Positions 35,518 through 45,613 of a DNA stretch of 46,527 bases are shown piece after piece. The translations under genes were made by a program, and so were the position numbers. This DNA comes from Eubacteriales bacterium (GTDB taxonomy: Bacteria > Bacillota > Clostridia > Lachnospirales > Lachnospiraceae). The DNA is taken from positions 1 through 46,527 of the forward strand of contig JAUNJF010000025.1 in NCBI GenBank assembly GCA_030533405.1. The letters run 5' to 3'. Each line of letters begins with the position of its first letter. Positions within the stretch are counted from its first letter, which is position 1. The notes beneath the pieces were generated by a model. The model was not told the origin of the DNA. It ran no database searches and saw only the letters and a program-made list of their open reading frames with translations.

Positions 35518-35832
35518 TTAGTTAAGGGAAGCGAGTGTATCACCTGATTCTACATTATCACCAGCTGCTACATTAATGCTTGCAACTGTACCAGCCTCTG
35601 GAGCTGTAATTTCATTCTCCATTTTCATAGCCTCAAGAATCATAATAACATCGCCCTTTTTAACTGCCTGTCCAACATTTGCTTTAATTGTTAAAATTTT
35701 ACCTGGCATAGGAGCTGCTACTTTAACTGCACCCTCTGAACCGCTTGCTGCTGGAGCCGCTGGAGCTGCTGCTACTTCTTCAACTGCTACATCATATGCC
35801 ATACCATTTACTGTAATTCTATAATTCTTCAT
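35518..35832 (-). CDS. Biotin carboxyl carrier subunit of the decarboxylase
   Basis: A 104-residue carrier shuttling CO2 between the carboxyltransferase and the membrane subunit. A short N-terminal strand region (MKNYRITVNGMAYDVAVEE) is followed by an Ala/Pro linker (about 21-34) and a biotinyl domain with the canonical EAMKMENE; K70 is the biotinylated lysine. AGGAGG precedes the ATG. It resembles the 1.3S/GcdC/MmdC type. A biotin ligase gene is not in the window. Confidence 0.95.
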   Translation of the reverse strand: MKNYRITVNGMAYDVAVEEVAAAPAAPAASGSEGAVKVAAPMPGKILTIKANVGQAVKKGDVIMILEAMKMENEITAPEAGTVASINVAAGDNVESGDTLASLN

Positions 35833-35848
35833 TATTCAATCCTCCTAA

Positions 35849-36769
35849 TTATCTCTTTGCTTTTCTAATTGAACGTACAATTAATCCGTCACTGCCAGCA
35901 GTACCATTTTCACTCTGCATAGCCATAATTGCTGCTGTAATAACAGCAACCAATTGGGAATCATTCATTAAATCGCCTGAAGCGACTGGTGCAACAGGTG
36001 ATTCAGAAACTGCTGTTTCCTCTTCCTCAATGTTGCTCTTTTTCTTAGCTCTGTTCGCTTTAATTTCTGCAATTACATTCGCAATCGCAGTTGATACTTT
36101 CATAATAATATTTGATAACTTCTCAAACTGACCAATAATCAATGCAATAAAGATAAGAATTACAAATACAGTACCCATACCCATAAGAGTATTCATTGCA
36201 GCCTTACCCATTTTCTCACCAAGTGAATATTGTGGAGAAATTGTCAACTCTGAAAGCTGAAATGGTGTTGTAACCTTATTTGTTGTCTGATCAACAGTAG
36301 TTTGTGCAGGATCGCTTATATATACGAAACAAGCTTCTGCATCTCTATCTTCAAATGCAATTTGAAGTGTTGCTTTCACCGTTGCACCATCTTCTTCTAC
36401 GCTAGAAGAAAGATTTAAAAGAATATTCTCAAGGAAATTTTCGTCTTCGCTTGCCTTTTGTTGAATCTCTTCAAAAGTAACAACAGTATTATCTTTTGTT
36501 ATAAATCCTTTAAACTTACCACATTCGTTATCTGCTGCTTCGAAATTTGATAAAGCTGTCTGATAAACTTCCTGACCTTCAGTATTATTAATTACAACTT
36601 TTGTCGCTTCATCTACTGTAATAAGGTTTAATGTCAAAAACATACTAGTACTAAGTATATTCATGTCAGTATAATCAAAATCAACTTCAGCTTGTCCACT
36701 ACTACATGCAGTCATCGAAAACGCAAACACAAATACTGTAAGAAGTAATAAGAGTCTTTTAATTTTCAT
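35849..36769 (-). CDS. OadG-family gamma subunit with lipoprotein N-terminal domain
   Basis: Residues 1-22 are a lipoprotein signal with lipobox SMTAC (C22). Residues about 30-185 form an extracytoplasmic domain, DUF3887-like by eye. A transmembrane segment follows (about 193-215, MGMGTVFVILIFIALIIG), typical of OadG. The cytoplasmic end LVAVITAAIMAMQSENG...GLIVRSIRKAKR also matches OadG/MmdD C-termini, which help assemble the complex. Classic gamma subunits are only about 80-120 residues, so the 306-residue form has an added outside domain. It is the second gene of the operon, between the MmdA-like subunit and the biotin carrier. Confidence 0.85.
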   Translation of the reverse strand: MKIKRLLLLLTVFVFAFSMTACSSGQAEVDFDYTDMNILSTSMFLTLNLITVDEATKVVINNTEGQEVYQTALSNFEAADNECGKFKGFITKDNTVVTFEEIQQKASEDENFLENILLNLSSSVEEDGATVKATLQIAFEDRDAEACFVYISDPAQTTVDQTTNKVTTPFQLSELTISPQYSLGEKMGKAAMNTLMGMGTVFVILIFIALIIGQFEKLSNIIMKVSTAIANVIAEIKANRAKKKSNIEEEETAVSESPVAPVASGDLMNDSQLVAVITAAIMAMQSENGTAGSDGLIVRSIRKAKR

Positions 36770-36784
36770 TTGATAACCACCTCT

Positions 36785-38212
36785 CTACATTGCGCCATGT
36801 TTTTTGATTGGTCTATCTTCACGCTTTGTATAAAGCATCTCAAATGCAGCAATCAAACGCTTTCTTGTTGCAGCACCGTCAATAATATCATCAACGAATC
36901 CTCGTTTTGCAGCAGAAATCGCACTTGACATTGTCTCTACATACGCTTCTTTTGCAGCATCGACTTTCTTCTTATCTCCTGATTTCTTAGAAAGCTCATC
37001 TGCATACATAATTTTAACAGCCTGATCAGCATCCATCGTGCCGATTTTAGCAGTTTTCCATGCATATTCAATATCTGCGCCAATTGATTTTGAGTTCATA
37101 GTTAAGTATGCACTTCCATATGCATCACCCATTACAAGATTAACCTTAGGTGAAGTTGCATTTGCAAATGCATAAGTAAGTTTTGCTACAGCTTTTGCAA
37201 TATTCTTTTCTTCACCAATTGTAGCTTTATATCCTTTTACATTTGTTAATGTAAGAATTGGAATGTTAAATGCATCCAAGAAATTAACAAACTCTGCTGC
37301 AATATAAGCACCATTTGTTGAAAGAACATCTCCGCCATCCTGAACTTGATTTGCGATACAACCAACTGTTGTTCCACCAAGCTTCATTAAACCGATAATC
37401 ATATCTTTAGCATACTCTTTTTTAAACTCGACAAAAATATTATTATCTGCAATATGTGTAAGTACTGTTCTAGCATCACCACTTAATCCCTCTAAATTTG
37501 GAATTTCACGGTTCAAATCATCTGCACATTCAGCATAATTTGCATCATCTTCATTATTAGATGGAAGCATTGCAACAACCTGACGAATTCTTCCAAGTAA
37601 AGTCGCTTCATCTTCTAATACTTCATCAACTAATGCCGAATTTGCCTCTTGATAATCAGCCGATGATGTATCTAATTTTTCTTTATAATTACCATCCAAT
37701 GTATTTGGACTATTCACAAATAATTGTGCATTATCTTTTACCATAAACGTAATATCTGAAAGTCCAGGAATGACAGCAGCACCACCACCACAGACACCAA
37801 ATACACCTGTAATTTGTGGAACAACACCAGAAGCCATTGTTTGTTTTAAATAAATGCTACCGAATGCATTTAACGAATCGGTTGCTTCTTGTAATCTTAA
37901 ACCAGCACAATCAACTAATCCGATTACAGGTGCTCCCATTTTAAGTGCCATATCATAAATTTTGGCAATCTTAGCTGCATGCATCTCACCAATCGAACCG
38001 CCTAAAACAGTTGCGTCTTGGCTATATACATACACCAATCTTCCGTCGATAGTACCGTAGCCTGTCACGACACCATCAGCCGGTGTTTCATAATCTTTGG
38101 TGTTAAAATCAGTACATCTTGCTGTAACATATGAACCAATTTCAACAAAACTTGAGTCATCAAGTAATGCTCTAACTCGATCACTTGCTGACAACGTAAG
38201 TTTATTGCTCAT
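36785..38212 (-). CDS. Acyl-CoA carboxyltransferase subunit (MmdA / transcarboxylase 12S-like)
   Basis: This subunit transfers CO2 between an acyl-CoA such as methylmalonyl-CoA and biotin. The 475-residue protein is a two-lobe crotonase-fold carboxyltransferase: ARCTDFNTKDYETPADGVVT, VYSQDATVLGGSIGEMHAAK, GVFGVCGGGAAVIPGLSDI in the first lobe and GGDVLSTNGAYIAAEFVNF, ILTLTNVKGYKATIGEE, VMGDAYGSAYLTM in the second. The GYKATIGEE text differs somewhat from the usual GF.PG, so the exact acyl-CoA is uncertain. GGAGGG precedes the ATG. It heads the operon, behind a promoter embedded in a long palindrome. Confidence 0.88.
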   Translation of the reverse strand: MSNKLTLSASDRVRALLDDSSFVEIGSYVTARCTDFNTKDYETPADGVVTGYGTIDGRLVYVYSQDATVLGGSIGEMHAAKIAKIYDMALKMGAPVIGLVDCAGLRLQEATDSLNAFGSIYLKQTMASGVVPQITGVFGVCGGGAAVIPGLSDITFMVKDNAQLFVNSPNTLDGNYKEKLDTSSADYQEANSALVDEVLEDEATLLGRIRQVVAMLPSNNEDDANYAECADDLNREIPNLEGLSGDARTVLTHIADNNIFVEFKKEYAKDMIIGLMKLGGTTVGCIANQVQDGGDVLSTNGAYIAAEFVNFLDAFNIPILTLTNVKGYKATIGEEKNIAKAVAKLTYAFANATSPKVNLVMGDAYGSAYLTMNSKSIGADIEYAWKTAKIGTMDADQAVKIMYADELSKKSGDKKKVDAAKEAYVETMSSAISAAKRGFVDDIIDGAATRKRLIAAFEMLYTKREDRPIKKHGAM

Positions 38213-38240
38213 TTCTTACCCTCCATTATATTTATTATAA

Positions 38241-38256
38241 GGCTTATTTATAAGCC
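38241..38256. promoter_or_regulatory. Perfect 16-bp palindrome in the decarboxylase 5' leader
   Basis: GGCTTAT-TT-ATAAGCC lies between the promoter and the first gene's ribosome site. It may be an RNA hairpin or a protein site. Confidence 0.5.
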
Positions 38257-38273
38257 AAATTTTATCCAATTAT

Positions 38274-38302
38274 ATTGTATAACTTTTGTTTGATTATTTC
38301 AA
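38274..38302 (-). promoter_or_regulatory. Promoter of the decarboxylase operon
   Basis: On the minus strand TTGAAA (38297-38302), a 17-base spacer and TACAAT (38274-38279), giving a leader of about 55 bases. Confidence 0.8.
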
Positions 38303-38313
38303 GCAAAAGTTAT
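38279..38313. promoter_or_regulatory. 35-bp imperfect palindrome over the promoter, candidate operator
   Basis: Arms ATAACTTTTG (38279-38288) and CAAAAGTTAT (38304-38313) are exact reverse complements, extended inward by TTTGA/TCAAG with one mismatch around a TTATT centre. It covers the -35 and the whole spacer and touches the -10. Confidence 0.6.
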
Positions 38314-38375
38314 CGTTTTTTGTATCATTTTACCAATTATTTATGACAAAAAATATACAAAGAAAAAGCCCATAC

Positions 38376-38411
38376 AAAAACTTGATATCGCTAATGCAAT
38401 ACCAAGTTTTT
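38376..38411 (-). terminator. Terminator after pgsA
   Basis: A 16-bp stem with two G-T pairs (38376-38391 with 38396-38411) around loop ATTA. The outer A-T pairs supply the T-run on the minus strand. It lies 31 bases past the pgsA stop. Confidence 0.9.
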
Positions 38412-38441
38412 AATAAGTAATTACTTCTATTGTGCATATGT

Positions 38442-39002
38442 TTATTTATTACTTTCACTTAATACACCTTTGTTATGCGCTAAGTAATCAATCATTGAAA
38501 CAATGGTTAAAATCAAAGCAATATATATCAAAGTATTCTCAAACATATGAATAGCACTAGCATACTCTGTAAACAAACTACCAAAATCAGCAATTAAAAT
38601 ACAAATCATCACCATCTGCTCTGCTGTTTTCATTTTCCCCCAGATTCCTGCTGCAATAACAATCCCATTATCCGCAGCAACAGTACGGAATCCACTAATA
38701 ATAAATTCTCTTGCAATAATAATAATGACGATCCATGCAGAAATACGCTCAAGTTCAATAAAAGCAATCAAAGCCGAAGTAACCAACAACTTGTCAGCCA
38801 AAGGATCCATAAACTTACCAAAGTTGGTAACTAAATTATATTTTCTGGCAATTTTTCCATCTAACATATCAGTCAAAGAAGCAATAATAAAAATAAATAA
38901 CGCAATCCAGTTCCCATAAGGTACAGACTGCCATAATAATACAACTAAAAAAAACGGAATCAATAGTGTTCGTAATATTGTAAGTTTATTCGGTAAATTC
39001 AT
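38442..39002 (-). CDS. pgsA: CDP-diacylglycerol-glycerol-3-phosphate 3-phosphatidyltransferase
   Basis: PgsA makes phosphatidylglycerol phosphate from CDP-diacylglycerol. The 186-residue integral membrane protein begins MNLPNKLTILRTLLIPFF and carries the CDP-alcohol phosphotransferase signature D-G-x2-A-R-x8-G-x3-D-x3-D (MLDGKIARKYNLVTNFGKFM, then DPLADK). The family's usual four to six membrane segments follow. Its start overlaps the end of rimO by 17 bases, with GGAG inside rimO. The rimO-pgsA pairing is common in Firmicutes. Confidence 0.94.
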   Translation of the reverse strand: MNLPNKLTILRTLLIPFFLVVLLWQSVPYGNWIALFIFIIASLTDMLDGKIARKYNLVTNFGKFMDPLADKLLVTSALIAFIELERISAWIVIIIIAREFIISGFRTVAADNGIVIAAGIWGKMKTAEQMVMICILIADFGSLFTEYASAIHMFENTLIYIALILTIVSMIDYLAHNKGVLSESNK

Positions 39003-40326
39003 TGATACACTCTCCTATCAAATCGTATTCATTATAATCTGTAATGATTACATCGATAAAATCACCTGATACAAGTTCTTCATCTGATGCAACAAATACA
39101 CAACCGTCAATCTCAGGCGCATCCTTATATGAACGACATAAATACATATTTTCTTTATAAAGATATCCTTCGACAATAACTTTTAATCGTTTTCCAATCA
39201 TTTCAGAATTTAAATCATAAGATATCTCCTGTTGTAGCTCCATAATTTCATCGCGCCATTTTTGTTTAACATTTTCTTCTACCTGATTTTCGAATTCTGC
39301 AGCAGGTGTTCCTTCTTCTGGTGAATACGTAAATACACCCAAACGATTAAACTCTATTTCATTAATAAATTCCATTAAATTTTCATGATCATTCTCTGTC
39401 TCACCAGGGAATCCGGTAATCAGAGATGTTCGTAAAACAATATCAGGAATTTGCGAACGAATAGAATTAATTTTTTGTTTAATTTCTTCTTTCGTTGTTC
39501 TTCTTCCCATTCGTTTCAAAATTCGGTCTTCACAATGTTGTAATGGCATATCAATATAATGACAAACTTTTGGATTATTTTTTATTTCAAAAATCAATTC
39601 ATCTGTAATTTCTTCCGGATAACAGTATAACAAACGAATCCACTGAATATCATCAATTTCCGATAATCTTCTCAATAATTCAGGAAGTGATTTTTTTCCA
39701 TATAAATCTATACCATAAATAGTTGTTTCCTGTGCGACAATACAAAGCTCTGTAATTCCATTTTTCGCTAAATAGTTTGCCTGAGCAACCAAATCCTCCA
39801 TCGGAACACTTCGATAGTTTCCTCTAATTTGCGGAATGATACAGTATGTACATCTTTTATTACAGCCTTCTGCAATTTTTAAATATCCCATATAGGTTCC
39901 AGATGTAATAACTCTTTCCTCATGACTTGGTGGCAAAAAATCAAGATCCGTAAAACACGTAAACTGCTTTCCAATCATTACCTGTTCTACAGCCTCAATA
40001 ATCGACTCTGTACTTGAAGTTCCAACGATTGCATCCACTTCAGGGAGTTCTTTTAATATCTCATCCTGATAGCGTTGTGCAAGGCATCCGGTAACAATGA
40101 GACCTTTTAATTTTGCAGTTTTTTTCAATGAACCTAATTCTATTATATTTTCAATACTCTCTTCTTTGGCATCGTGAATAAAACAACATGTATTCACAAT
40201 TGCTACATCCGCCTCTTTTTCATCGTTTGTAATGGAATATCCACGTTCCTGCAACATTCCAAGCATAACTTCACTGTCTACAAGATTTTTATCACAGCCA
40301 AGAGATACAAATAATATTCGAACCAT
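38986..40326 (-). CDS. rimO: Ribosomal protein S12 methylthiotransferase RimO
   Basis: RimO is a radical-SAM enzyme that methylthiolates the conserved Asp of ribosomal protein S12. The 446-residue protein has the N-terminal cluster cysteines C11 (VSLGCDKNLVDSE), C47 (NTCCFIHDAKEES) and C81 (VTGCLAQRY), the radical-SAM triplet C155-x3-C159-x2-C162 (GCNKRCTYCIIPQIRG), and a C-terminal TRAM domain. The LGCDKNLVDSE opening is typical of RimO rather than MiaB. It is 45 bases after folD and overlaps pgsA. Confidence 0.95.
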   Translation of the reverse strand: MVRILFVSLGCDKNLVDSEVMLGMLQERGYSITNDEKEADVAIVNTCCFIHDAKEESIENIIELGSLKKTAKLKGLIVTGCLAQRYQDEILKELPEVDAIVGTSSTESIIEAVEQVMIGKQFTCFTDLDFLPPSHEERVITSGTYMGYLKIAEGCNKRCTYCIIPQIRGNYRSVPMEDLVAQANYLAKNGITELCIVAQETTIYGIDLYGKKSLPELLRRLSEIDDIQWIRLLYCYPEEITDELIFEIKNNPKVCHYIDMPLQHCEDRILKRMGRRTTKEEIKQKINSIRSQIPDIVLRTSLITGFPGETENDHENLMEFINEIEFNRLGVFTYSPEEGTPAAEFENQVEENVKQKWRDEIMELQQEISYDLNSEMIGKRLKVIVEGYLYKENMYLCRSYKDAPEIDGCVFVASDEELVSGDFIDVIITDYNEYDLIGECINEFTE

Positions 40327-40371
40327 ATTTTCTCCTAATACATATGTTAAACTTAAATTATGTTTTGCTGA

Positions 40372-41217
40372 TTATTCAAACATCGTTGCAGCTTCCACAC
40401 AGTTATTCATCAACATAGCTATTGTCATCGGACCAACACCACCTGGAACAGGTGTAATCGCTGAAGCAATTGGTTCCACACTTTCAAAATCTACATCTCC
40501 ACAAAGTTTATTATTTTCATTACGATGAATACCTACATCAATAACAACAGCGCCCTCTTTCACATACGACGCATCAATCATCTTAGGACGCCCAATCGCT
40601 ACAACTAAAATGTCTGCTCTTTTGCAAACTTCTTTCAAATCTTTCGTTCTTGAATGTGTTATTGTTACAGTTCCATTTTCACGAAGCAATAGTAACGCCA
40701 TCGGTTTTCCGACAATATTACTTCTACCAATCACAACACATTCCTTTCCCTCAATGTCGATATTACTTCGTTTTAATAACTGAATAATACCCGCAGGGGT
40801 ACAAGATACAAATCCTTTTTGACCAATCGAAAGTGCACCTACACTTTGAGGATGAAATCCATCTACATCTTTCTTTGGGGATATCGCTTGAATAATCGTA
40901 TCTTCATCGATATGTTTTGGTACCGGAAGCTGTACTAAGATTCCATGAATCTTTTCATCATTGTTTAATTTTTCAATCAAAGCAATCAATTCCTCTTGTG
41001 TTGTTTCTTCTGGCAATTCATATGCTTCTGATCGAATTCCAATATACTCACAAGCTTTCTTTTTATTCCCTACATACACAGAGGATGCAGGATCATTTCC
41101 AACCTGAATAACTGCCATTCCGATTTCTTTTCCCTGTGTTTTTAGTGTTGCCACTTTCTCTTTTAATTCGTCTTTGATTTCCTGACTAATTCTTTTACCA
41201 TCAATTAATCTTGCCAT
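40372..41217 (-). CDS. folD: Bifunctional methylene-THF dehydrogenase / methenyl-THF cyclohydrolase
   Basis: FolD interconverts 5,10-methylene-THF and 10-formyl-THF, feeding purine, thymidylate and formate metabolism. The 281-residue protein has the catalytic lysine region YVGNKKKACEYIGI, LVQLPVPKHID, DVDGFHPQSVG, the NADP-binding VIGRSNIVGKPMALLL, and PVPGGVGPMTIAMLM. I use the ATG at 41217 with AGAGGA upstream; a start 24 bases earlier lies at the fhs stop and has no site. It is directly downstream of fhs, which supplies 10-formyl-THF. Confidence 0.96.
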   Translation of the reverse strand: MARLIDGKRISQEIKDELKEKVATLKTQGKEIGMAVIQVGNDPASSVYVGNKKKACEYIGIRSEAYELPEETTQEELIALIEKLNNDEKIHGILVQLPVPKHIDEDTIIQAISPKKDVDGFHPQSVGALSIGQKGFVSCTPAGIIQLLKRSNIDIEGKECVVIGRSNIVGKPMALLLLRENGTVTITHSRTKDLKEVCKRADILVVAIGRPKMIDASYVKEGAVVIDVGIHRNENNKLCGDVDFESVEPIASAITPVPGGVGPMTIAMLMNNCVEAATMFE

Positions 41218-41240
41218 ATTTGTTTCCTCTTTTCTATTCA

Positions 41241-42908
41241 TTAGAATAATCCCGTAATCTTATCATCTATTACATCAATTGCTTCTGCAGCAGGAACTTT
41301 CGGAAGTCCTGGCATGGTCATAATCGCACCTGTGATTGCAACAACGAATCCTGCACCTGCATTAACATAAACTTCACGAATGTTAATATCAAAATCAGTT
41401 GGTCGACCAAGTTTTGTTTGATCATCCGATAATGAATATTGTGTTTTTGCCATACATACAGGCAAATTACCATATCCTAATTCTGTAATTTTATCCAACT
41501 GTTTCTTTGCTGCTGGTGTATAATTGACGCCATTCGCTCCATAGATTCTTGTTGCAATTGTTGAAATTTTATCCTGAAGCGACAAATCATCTTCATATAA
41601 CATCTTAAAGTTAGCTGGTTTATTTTCTAAAACTTCTATTACTTTTTTTGCCAAAGCCACTCCGCCTTCGCCACCTTTTTCCCATACCTGAGCAAGTTCA
41701 AAATCACAACCCTTATTTTCAACAAACTCCTGAACAAATGCAAGTTCAGCATCAGTATCTGTAATAAACTGATTTAATGTTACAACAATCGGAACACCAT
41801 ACTGCTGTAAATTTTCAATATGTTTTTCAAGATTTACAATACCTTTCTTTAATGCCTCGACATTTTCAGCATTTAAATCTGCCTTTGCTACTCCACCATT
41901 ATATTTTAATGCTCGAATCGTTGCTACCAATACAATTGCATCTGGGGAAATACCAGCTTTACGACATTTAATATCCAAAAACTTCTCTGCACCTAAATCC
42001 GCACCAAATCCTGCTTCTGTTACAACGATATCTGAAAGCTTCAATGCTAATTTTGTAGCACGAACAGAATTACAACCATGTGCAATATTCGCAAACGGTC
42101 CTCCATGCACAAATGCAGGTGTATGTTCTAATGTTTGAATCATATTTGGCTTAATAGCATCCTTTAATAATGCTGCCATTGCCCCTACTGCTTTTAAATC
42201 CGAAGCTGTAACAGGTTTTCCGTCAACAGAATATGCAACAATGATTTTACCTAATTTATCCTTTAAATCCTCCATGTCATTTGCAAGACATAAGATTGCC
42301 ATGATTTCTGATGCAACAGAAATAACAAAATGATCTTCGCGAACAAATCCATCCATCTTACTTCCCAAACCAACAACAATATTTCGGAGACTACGATCAT
42401 TCATATCTAAACAACGTTTCCAAACAACCTGTCTTGTGTCAATATTCAACGCATTACCTTGCTGAATGTGATTATCTAATAATGCTGCTAAGAGATTATT
42501 GGCTGATGTGATTGCATGAAAATCACCTGTAAAATGCAAATTCAAATCCTCCATTGGTACCACCTGAGCATATCCACCTCCAGCAGCACCACCTTTGATT
42601 CCAAAACAAGGTCCTAAAGAAGGCTCGCGCAATGCGATAGATGCCTTTTTATTTAACTTTCCAAGTGCCTGTCCTAATCCAACTGTAACAGTTGTTTTTC
42701 CTTCTCCAGCTGGAGTTGGATTAATTGCAGTTACTAAAACCAATTTTCCCTCTTTGTTGTTTTCGATTCGTTTAATTAATTCATCAGATAGTTTTGCTTT
42801 ATACTTTCCGTATAAATCCAATTCCTCCTCAGTAATATCTAATTTCTTTGCAACTTCCTTAATATGTACCATATTTGCTTCCTGCGCAATCTGAATATCT
42901 GTTTTCAT
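41241..42908 (-). CDS. fhs: Formate-tetrahydrofolate ligase
   Basis: Fhs makes 10-formyl-THF from formate, THF and ATP. It is the entry to the methyl branch in acetogens but is also common in non-acetogenic Clostridia. The 555-residue protein has the ATP site [20 protein letters not shown] (P-loop about 65-73), [40 protein letters not shown], and the C-terminal [16 protein letters not shown]. Length is standard. It is coupled with folD. No other acetogenesis genes are present here, so acetogenesis should not be inferred. Confidence 0.97.
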   Translation of the reverse strand: MKTDIQIAQEANMVHIKEVAKKLDITEEELDLYGKYKAKLSDELIKRIENNKEGKLVLVTAINPTPAGEGKTTVTVGLGQALGKLNKKASIALREPSLGPCFGIKGGAAGGGYAQVVPMEDLNLHFTGDFHAITSANNLLAALLDNHIQQGNALNIDTRQVVWKRCLDMNDRSLRNIVVGLGSKMDGFVREDHFVISVASEIMAILCLANDMEDLKDKLGKIIVAYSVDGKPVTASDLKAVGAMAALLKDAIKPNMIQTLEHTPAFVHGGPFANIAHGCNSVRATKLALKLSDIVVTEAGFGADLGAEKFLDIKCRKAGISPDAIVLVATIRALKYNGGVAKADLNAENVEALKKGIVNLEKHIENLQQYGVPIVVTLNQFITDTDAELAFVQEFVENKGCDFELAQVWEKGGEGGVALAKKVIEVLENKPANFKMLYEDDLSLQDKISTIATRIYGANGVNYTPAAKKQLDKITELGYGNLPVCMAKTQYSLSDDQTKLGRPTDFDINIREVYVNAGAGFVVAITGAIMTMPGLPKVPAAEAIDVIDDKITGLF

Positions 42909-42970
42909 ATCATTCTCCTTTTCATAAATAAATTTAAAATAAGTTATATTTCTTAATGTTTGTTCAAAAA

Positions 42971-45574
42971 TTAAAAGTATTCATCAATATATTCATCAAA
43001 CTGCTCTTCTGACATCAATACTTGTCTTGGTTTTGTTCCTTCTTCAGGTCCAACCACACCAGCCTCACATAATTGATCCATGATACGAGCTGCACGATTA
43101 AACCCAATTTTAAACATACGTTGGAGCATACCAATTGAAGCTTTGTTTTTGTCTATAATAAATTTTCCAGCTTGAACAAAATATTCATCTCTATCATTCT
43201 CTGACCCACTACCAATTTGTGTTGCACCAGTGTTCGTTCCAGCTGATGTTATTTGATTTGTGAGTTCTTCGCTATATGTAATATTTTCATTTTGCTCTTT
43301 CAAAAAATCTACCACTTTTAATACTTCTTCATCCGAAATATATGCACCTTGTACACGCAAAGGTTGTGGATACATTGTAGGATAAAATAACATATCTCCG
43401 TTACCTAATAATTTTTCTGCGCCTACCGTATCAATAATTGTTCGAGAATCAATTCCAGACGATACTGAAAGTGCAATTCTTGATGGTACATTTGCTTTAA
43501 TTAAACCTGTAACAACATCTACGGAAGGTCTTTGTGTTGCAATTACCAAATGAATACCAGCCGCTCTTGCAAGCTGCGCAAGACGAACAATCGCTTCTTC
43601 CACTTCTGATTTTGCAACCATCATTAAATCTGCCAACTCGTCTACAATAATTACGATTTGTGGCATTTTCTCTAATGTTTGCTCTTCTTCTGGAATCTTT
43701 CCAGATTCTTGCATTTCCTTTACTTTTGTATTATATCCCTGAATGTTTCGCACATTAAATTCTGAAAAAATCTGATATCGCTTTGTCATTTCAGCAACAG
43801 CCCAATTTAAAGCACCGGCTGCTTTTTTTGGATCCGTCACAACAGGCGTTAATAAATGCGGAATTCCATTATAAACCTTTAACTCTACCTGCTTTGGATC
43901 AATCAATATCAATTTTACTTCATCAGGCTGTGCTTTATACAAAATACTCATGATTAAAGTATTGGTACAAACAGATTTACCAGAACCTGTCGCACCAGCA
44001 ATTAATAAATGAGGCATTTTTGCAATATCCTCAACAACAACATTACCTTCAATATCTTTACCACAAGCAAATGCTATCTTAGATGGATGCTTAATGAATT
44101 TTTCTGTATCAATCAATTCTCTAAAACCAACTCCTGTACGAGTCCCATTTGGTATTTCTATTCCAACAGCAGACTTTCCTGGAATTGGTGCTTCAATACG
44201 AATGCTTTGTGCAGCTAAATTCATCATAATATCATCTGCAAGACCTGTAATTTTGCTAACCTTAACACCTTGTTCCGGTACCATTTCATAACGTGTAACA
44301 GATGGCCCACAACTATAATTTGTCATTGTAACATTTACACCAAAGCTTTTTAGAACCTCTTGTAATTTCAAAGCATTTTGTTGAATACTCTCTTCTTTTG
44401 TTGCAGAAGCTGCCTTTCCTTTTTTTAATAAATCAATAGGTGGAAATTGATATCCGGATTCACTTGTTGCCGCTACCTTTGCAGATGCAACCTTTACTTC
44501 TGGTGCTGTTTTGTTTTCCATTTTTTGAATATCTTCAGGTACAACACTGTTTTTAGGTTCTTCAATCTTTTCTGATTGCTTTATTTCCATCGATTCAACT
44601 GGAATCACCTTAGGAATATCATTTTTATTCCTTGAGCGCTTCTTTTGTTCTGTTTTCACTTCTTCTTTTGGAACTTCCGATACATCAAAAGCATCCATAT
44701 TTTCCCCTGGTAAATTGAAAACATAATCCATTTTTATTTCATGAACTTCTTCATGTTCTGGTAATTTATCCACTTTTTTAGATGGTAATATTCCTTTATC
44801 TGTATCTGCAGGTAATACAGAAATTGATTCTAACATAGAACGTTTTGGTGTATCACTTTTTTCATGGTAATTCGGAAAATCTTCAACAACAATATCACGA
44901 GATTGTTTTGTACGTTTTTTAGTCGTTTTTCTACGTTCCTCTTCGAATTCATCCTCTTCTTCATAATCTTCATCATCTGCAAGAAATGATTTAATCCATT
45001 CAATCACAGATACTTCTGCAAACAATACGATACATAAAATTAATACCAACAATATTATAATATATGTACCAACCGAACCAACACCTTTGTGTAGTAGATA
45101 TGCTATGCTTCCACATATAACACCACCACCCATTTTGTTATCATATCCATCATTGTAAACATTAATGATACTAAATTGTTCCATTCCCGTTACCAGTTGT
45201 CCCAGCATTCCTATGCATACCAATACACAGGATCCAAATATTACTTTGTGAACTGCTCTTTTTTTATATTCATTTACATGCAAAAAGAATGCTGCAAAAG
45301 CGACAACAAGCGGAAGTACATATTCTATAATTCCAAATATACCAAACAAAAACTGACTTATATAATTAATAAAACCACATAATCCAAAATTACCCAATTC
45401 AATAATGAGCATAATTGCAGCAACTACCCATACCATTATTTCAGGAGTATAAGACACTTCCTGCTCAACCGTTTGGTTCGTTTTCTTATTATTTTCTGCT
45501 ACTTTTTTGTTTTGATTATTCGACTTACGATTATTTGAACTACTCTTTTTATTCTGATTGTTACTACCAGCCAA
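42971..45574 (-). CDS. ftsK: DNA translocase FtsK/SpoIIIE
   Basis: This ATP-driven DNA pump moves chromosome ends through the closing septum. The 867-residue protein has a Ser/Asn/Lys-rich N-terminus, about four membrane segments (residues 45-190), a long acidic/basic linker (about 195-400), and a RecA-like motor with Walker [13 protein letters not shown] (near 525) and Walker [11 protein letters not shown] (near 645). A C-terminal winged-helix gamma domain ([20 protein letters not shown]) reads the orienting DNA sequences. The start is a TTG at 45574: GAGGAGGG sits seven bases before it, while an ATG at 45607 has none. It follows tepA by 39 bases, as in Bacillus. Confidence 0.95.
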   Translation of the reverse strand: MAGSNNQNKKSSSNNRKSNNQNKKVAENNKKTNQTVEQEVSYTPEIMVWVVAAIMLIIELGNFGLCGFINYISQFLFGIFGIIEYVLPLVVAFAAFFLHVNEYKKRAVHKVIFGSCVLVCIGMLGQLVTGMEQFSIINVYNDGYDNKMGGGVICGSIAYLLHKGVGSVGTYIIILLVLILCIVLFAEVSVIEWIKSFLADDEDYEEEDEFEEERRKTTKKRTKQSRDIVVEDFPNYHEKSDTPKRSMLESISVLPADTDKGILPSKKVDKLPEHEEVHEIKMDYVFNLPGENMDAFDVSEVPKEEVKTEQKKRSRNKNDIPKVIPVESMEIKQSEKIEEPKNSVVPEDIQKMENKTAPEVKVASAKVAATSESGYQFPPIDLLKKGKAASATKEESIQQNALKLQEVLKSFGVNVTMTNYSCGPSVTRYEMVPEQGVKVSKITGLADDIMMNLAAQSIRIEAPIPGKSAVGIEIPNGTRTGVGFRELIDTEKFIKHPSKIAFACGKDIEGNVVVEDIAKMPHLLIAGATGSGKSVCTNTLIMSILYKAQPDEVKLILIDPKQVELKVYNGIPHLLTPVVTDPKKAAGALNWAVAEMTKRYQIFSEFNVRNIQGYNTKVKEMQESGKIPEEEQTLEKMPQIVIIVDELADLMMVAKSEVEEAIVRLAQLARAAGIHLVIATQRPSVDVVTGLIKANVPSRIALSVSSGIDSRTIIDTVGAEKLLGNGDMLFYPTMYPQPLRVQGAYISDEEVLKVVDFLKEQNENITYSEELTNQITSAGTNTGATQIGSGSENDRDEYFVQAGKFIIDKNKASIGMLQRMFKIGFNRAARIMDQLCEAGVVGPEEGTKPRQVLMSEEQFDEYIDEYF

Positions 45575-45613
45575 GCTGATACCCTCCTCTATTATCTTTA
45601 TAAACACATTACC

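Noticed and set aside
41241-42908. Possible acetogenesis (Wood-Ljungdahl) locus
   Set aside because: Only fhs and folD are present. Both are common in non-acetogens for one-carbon metabolism.
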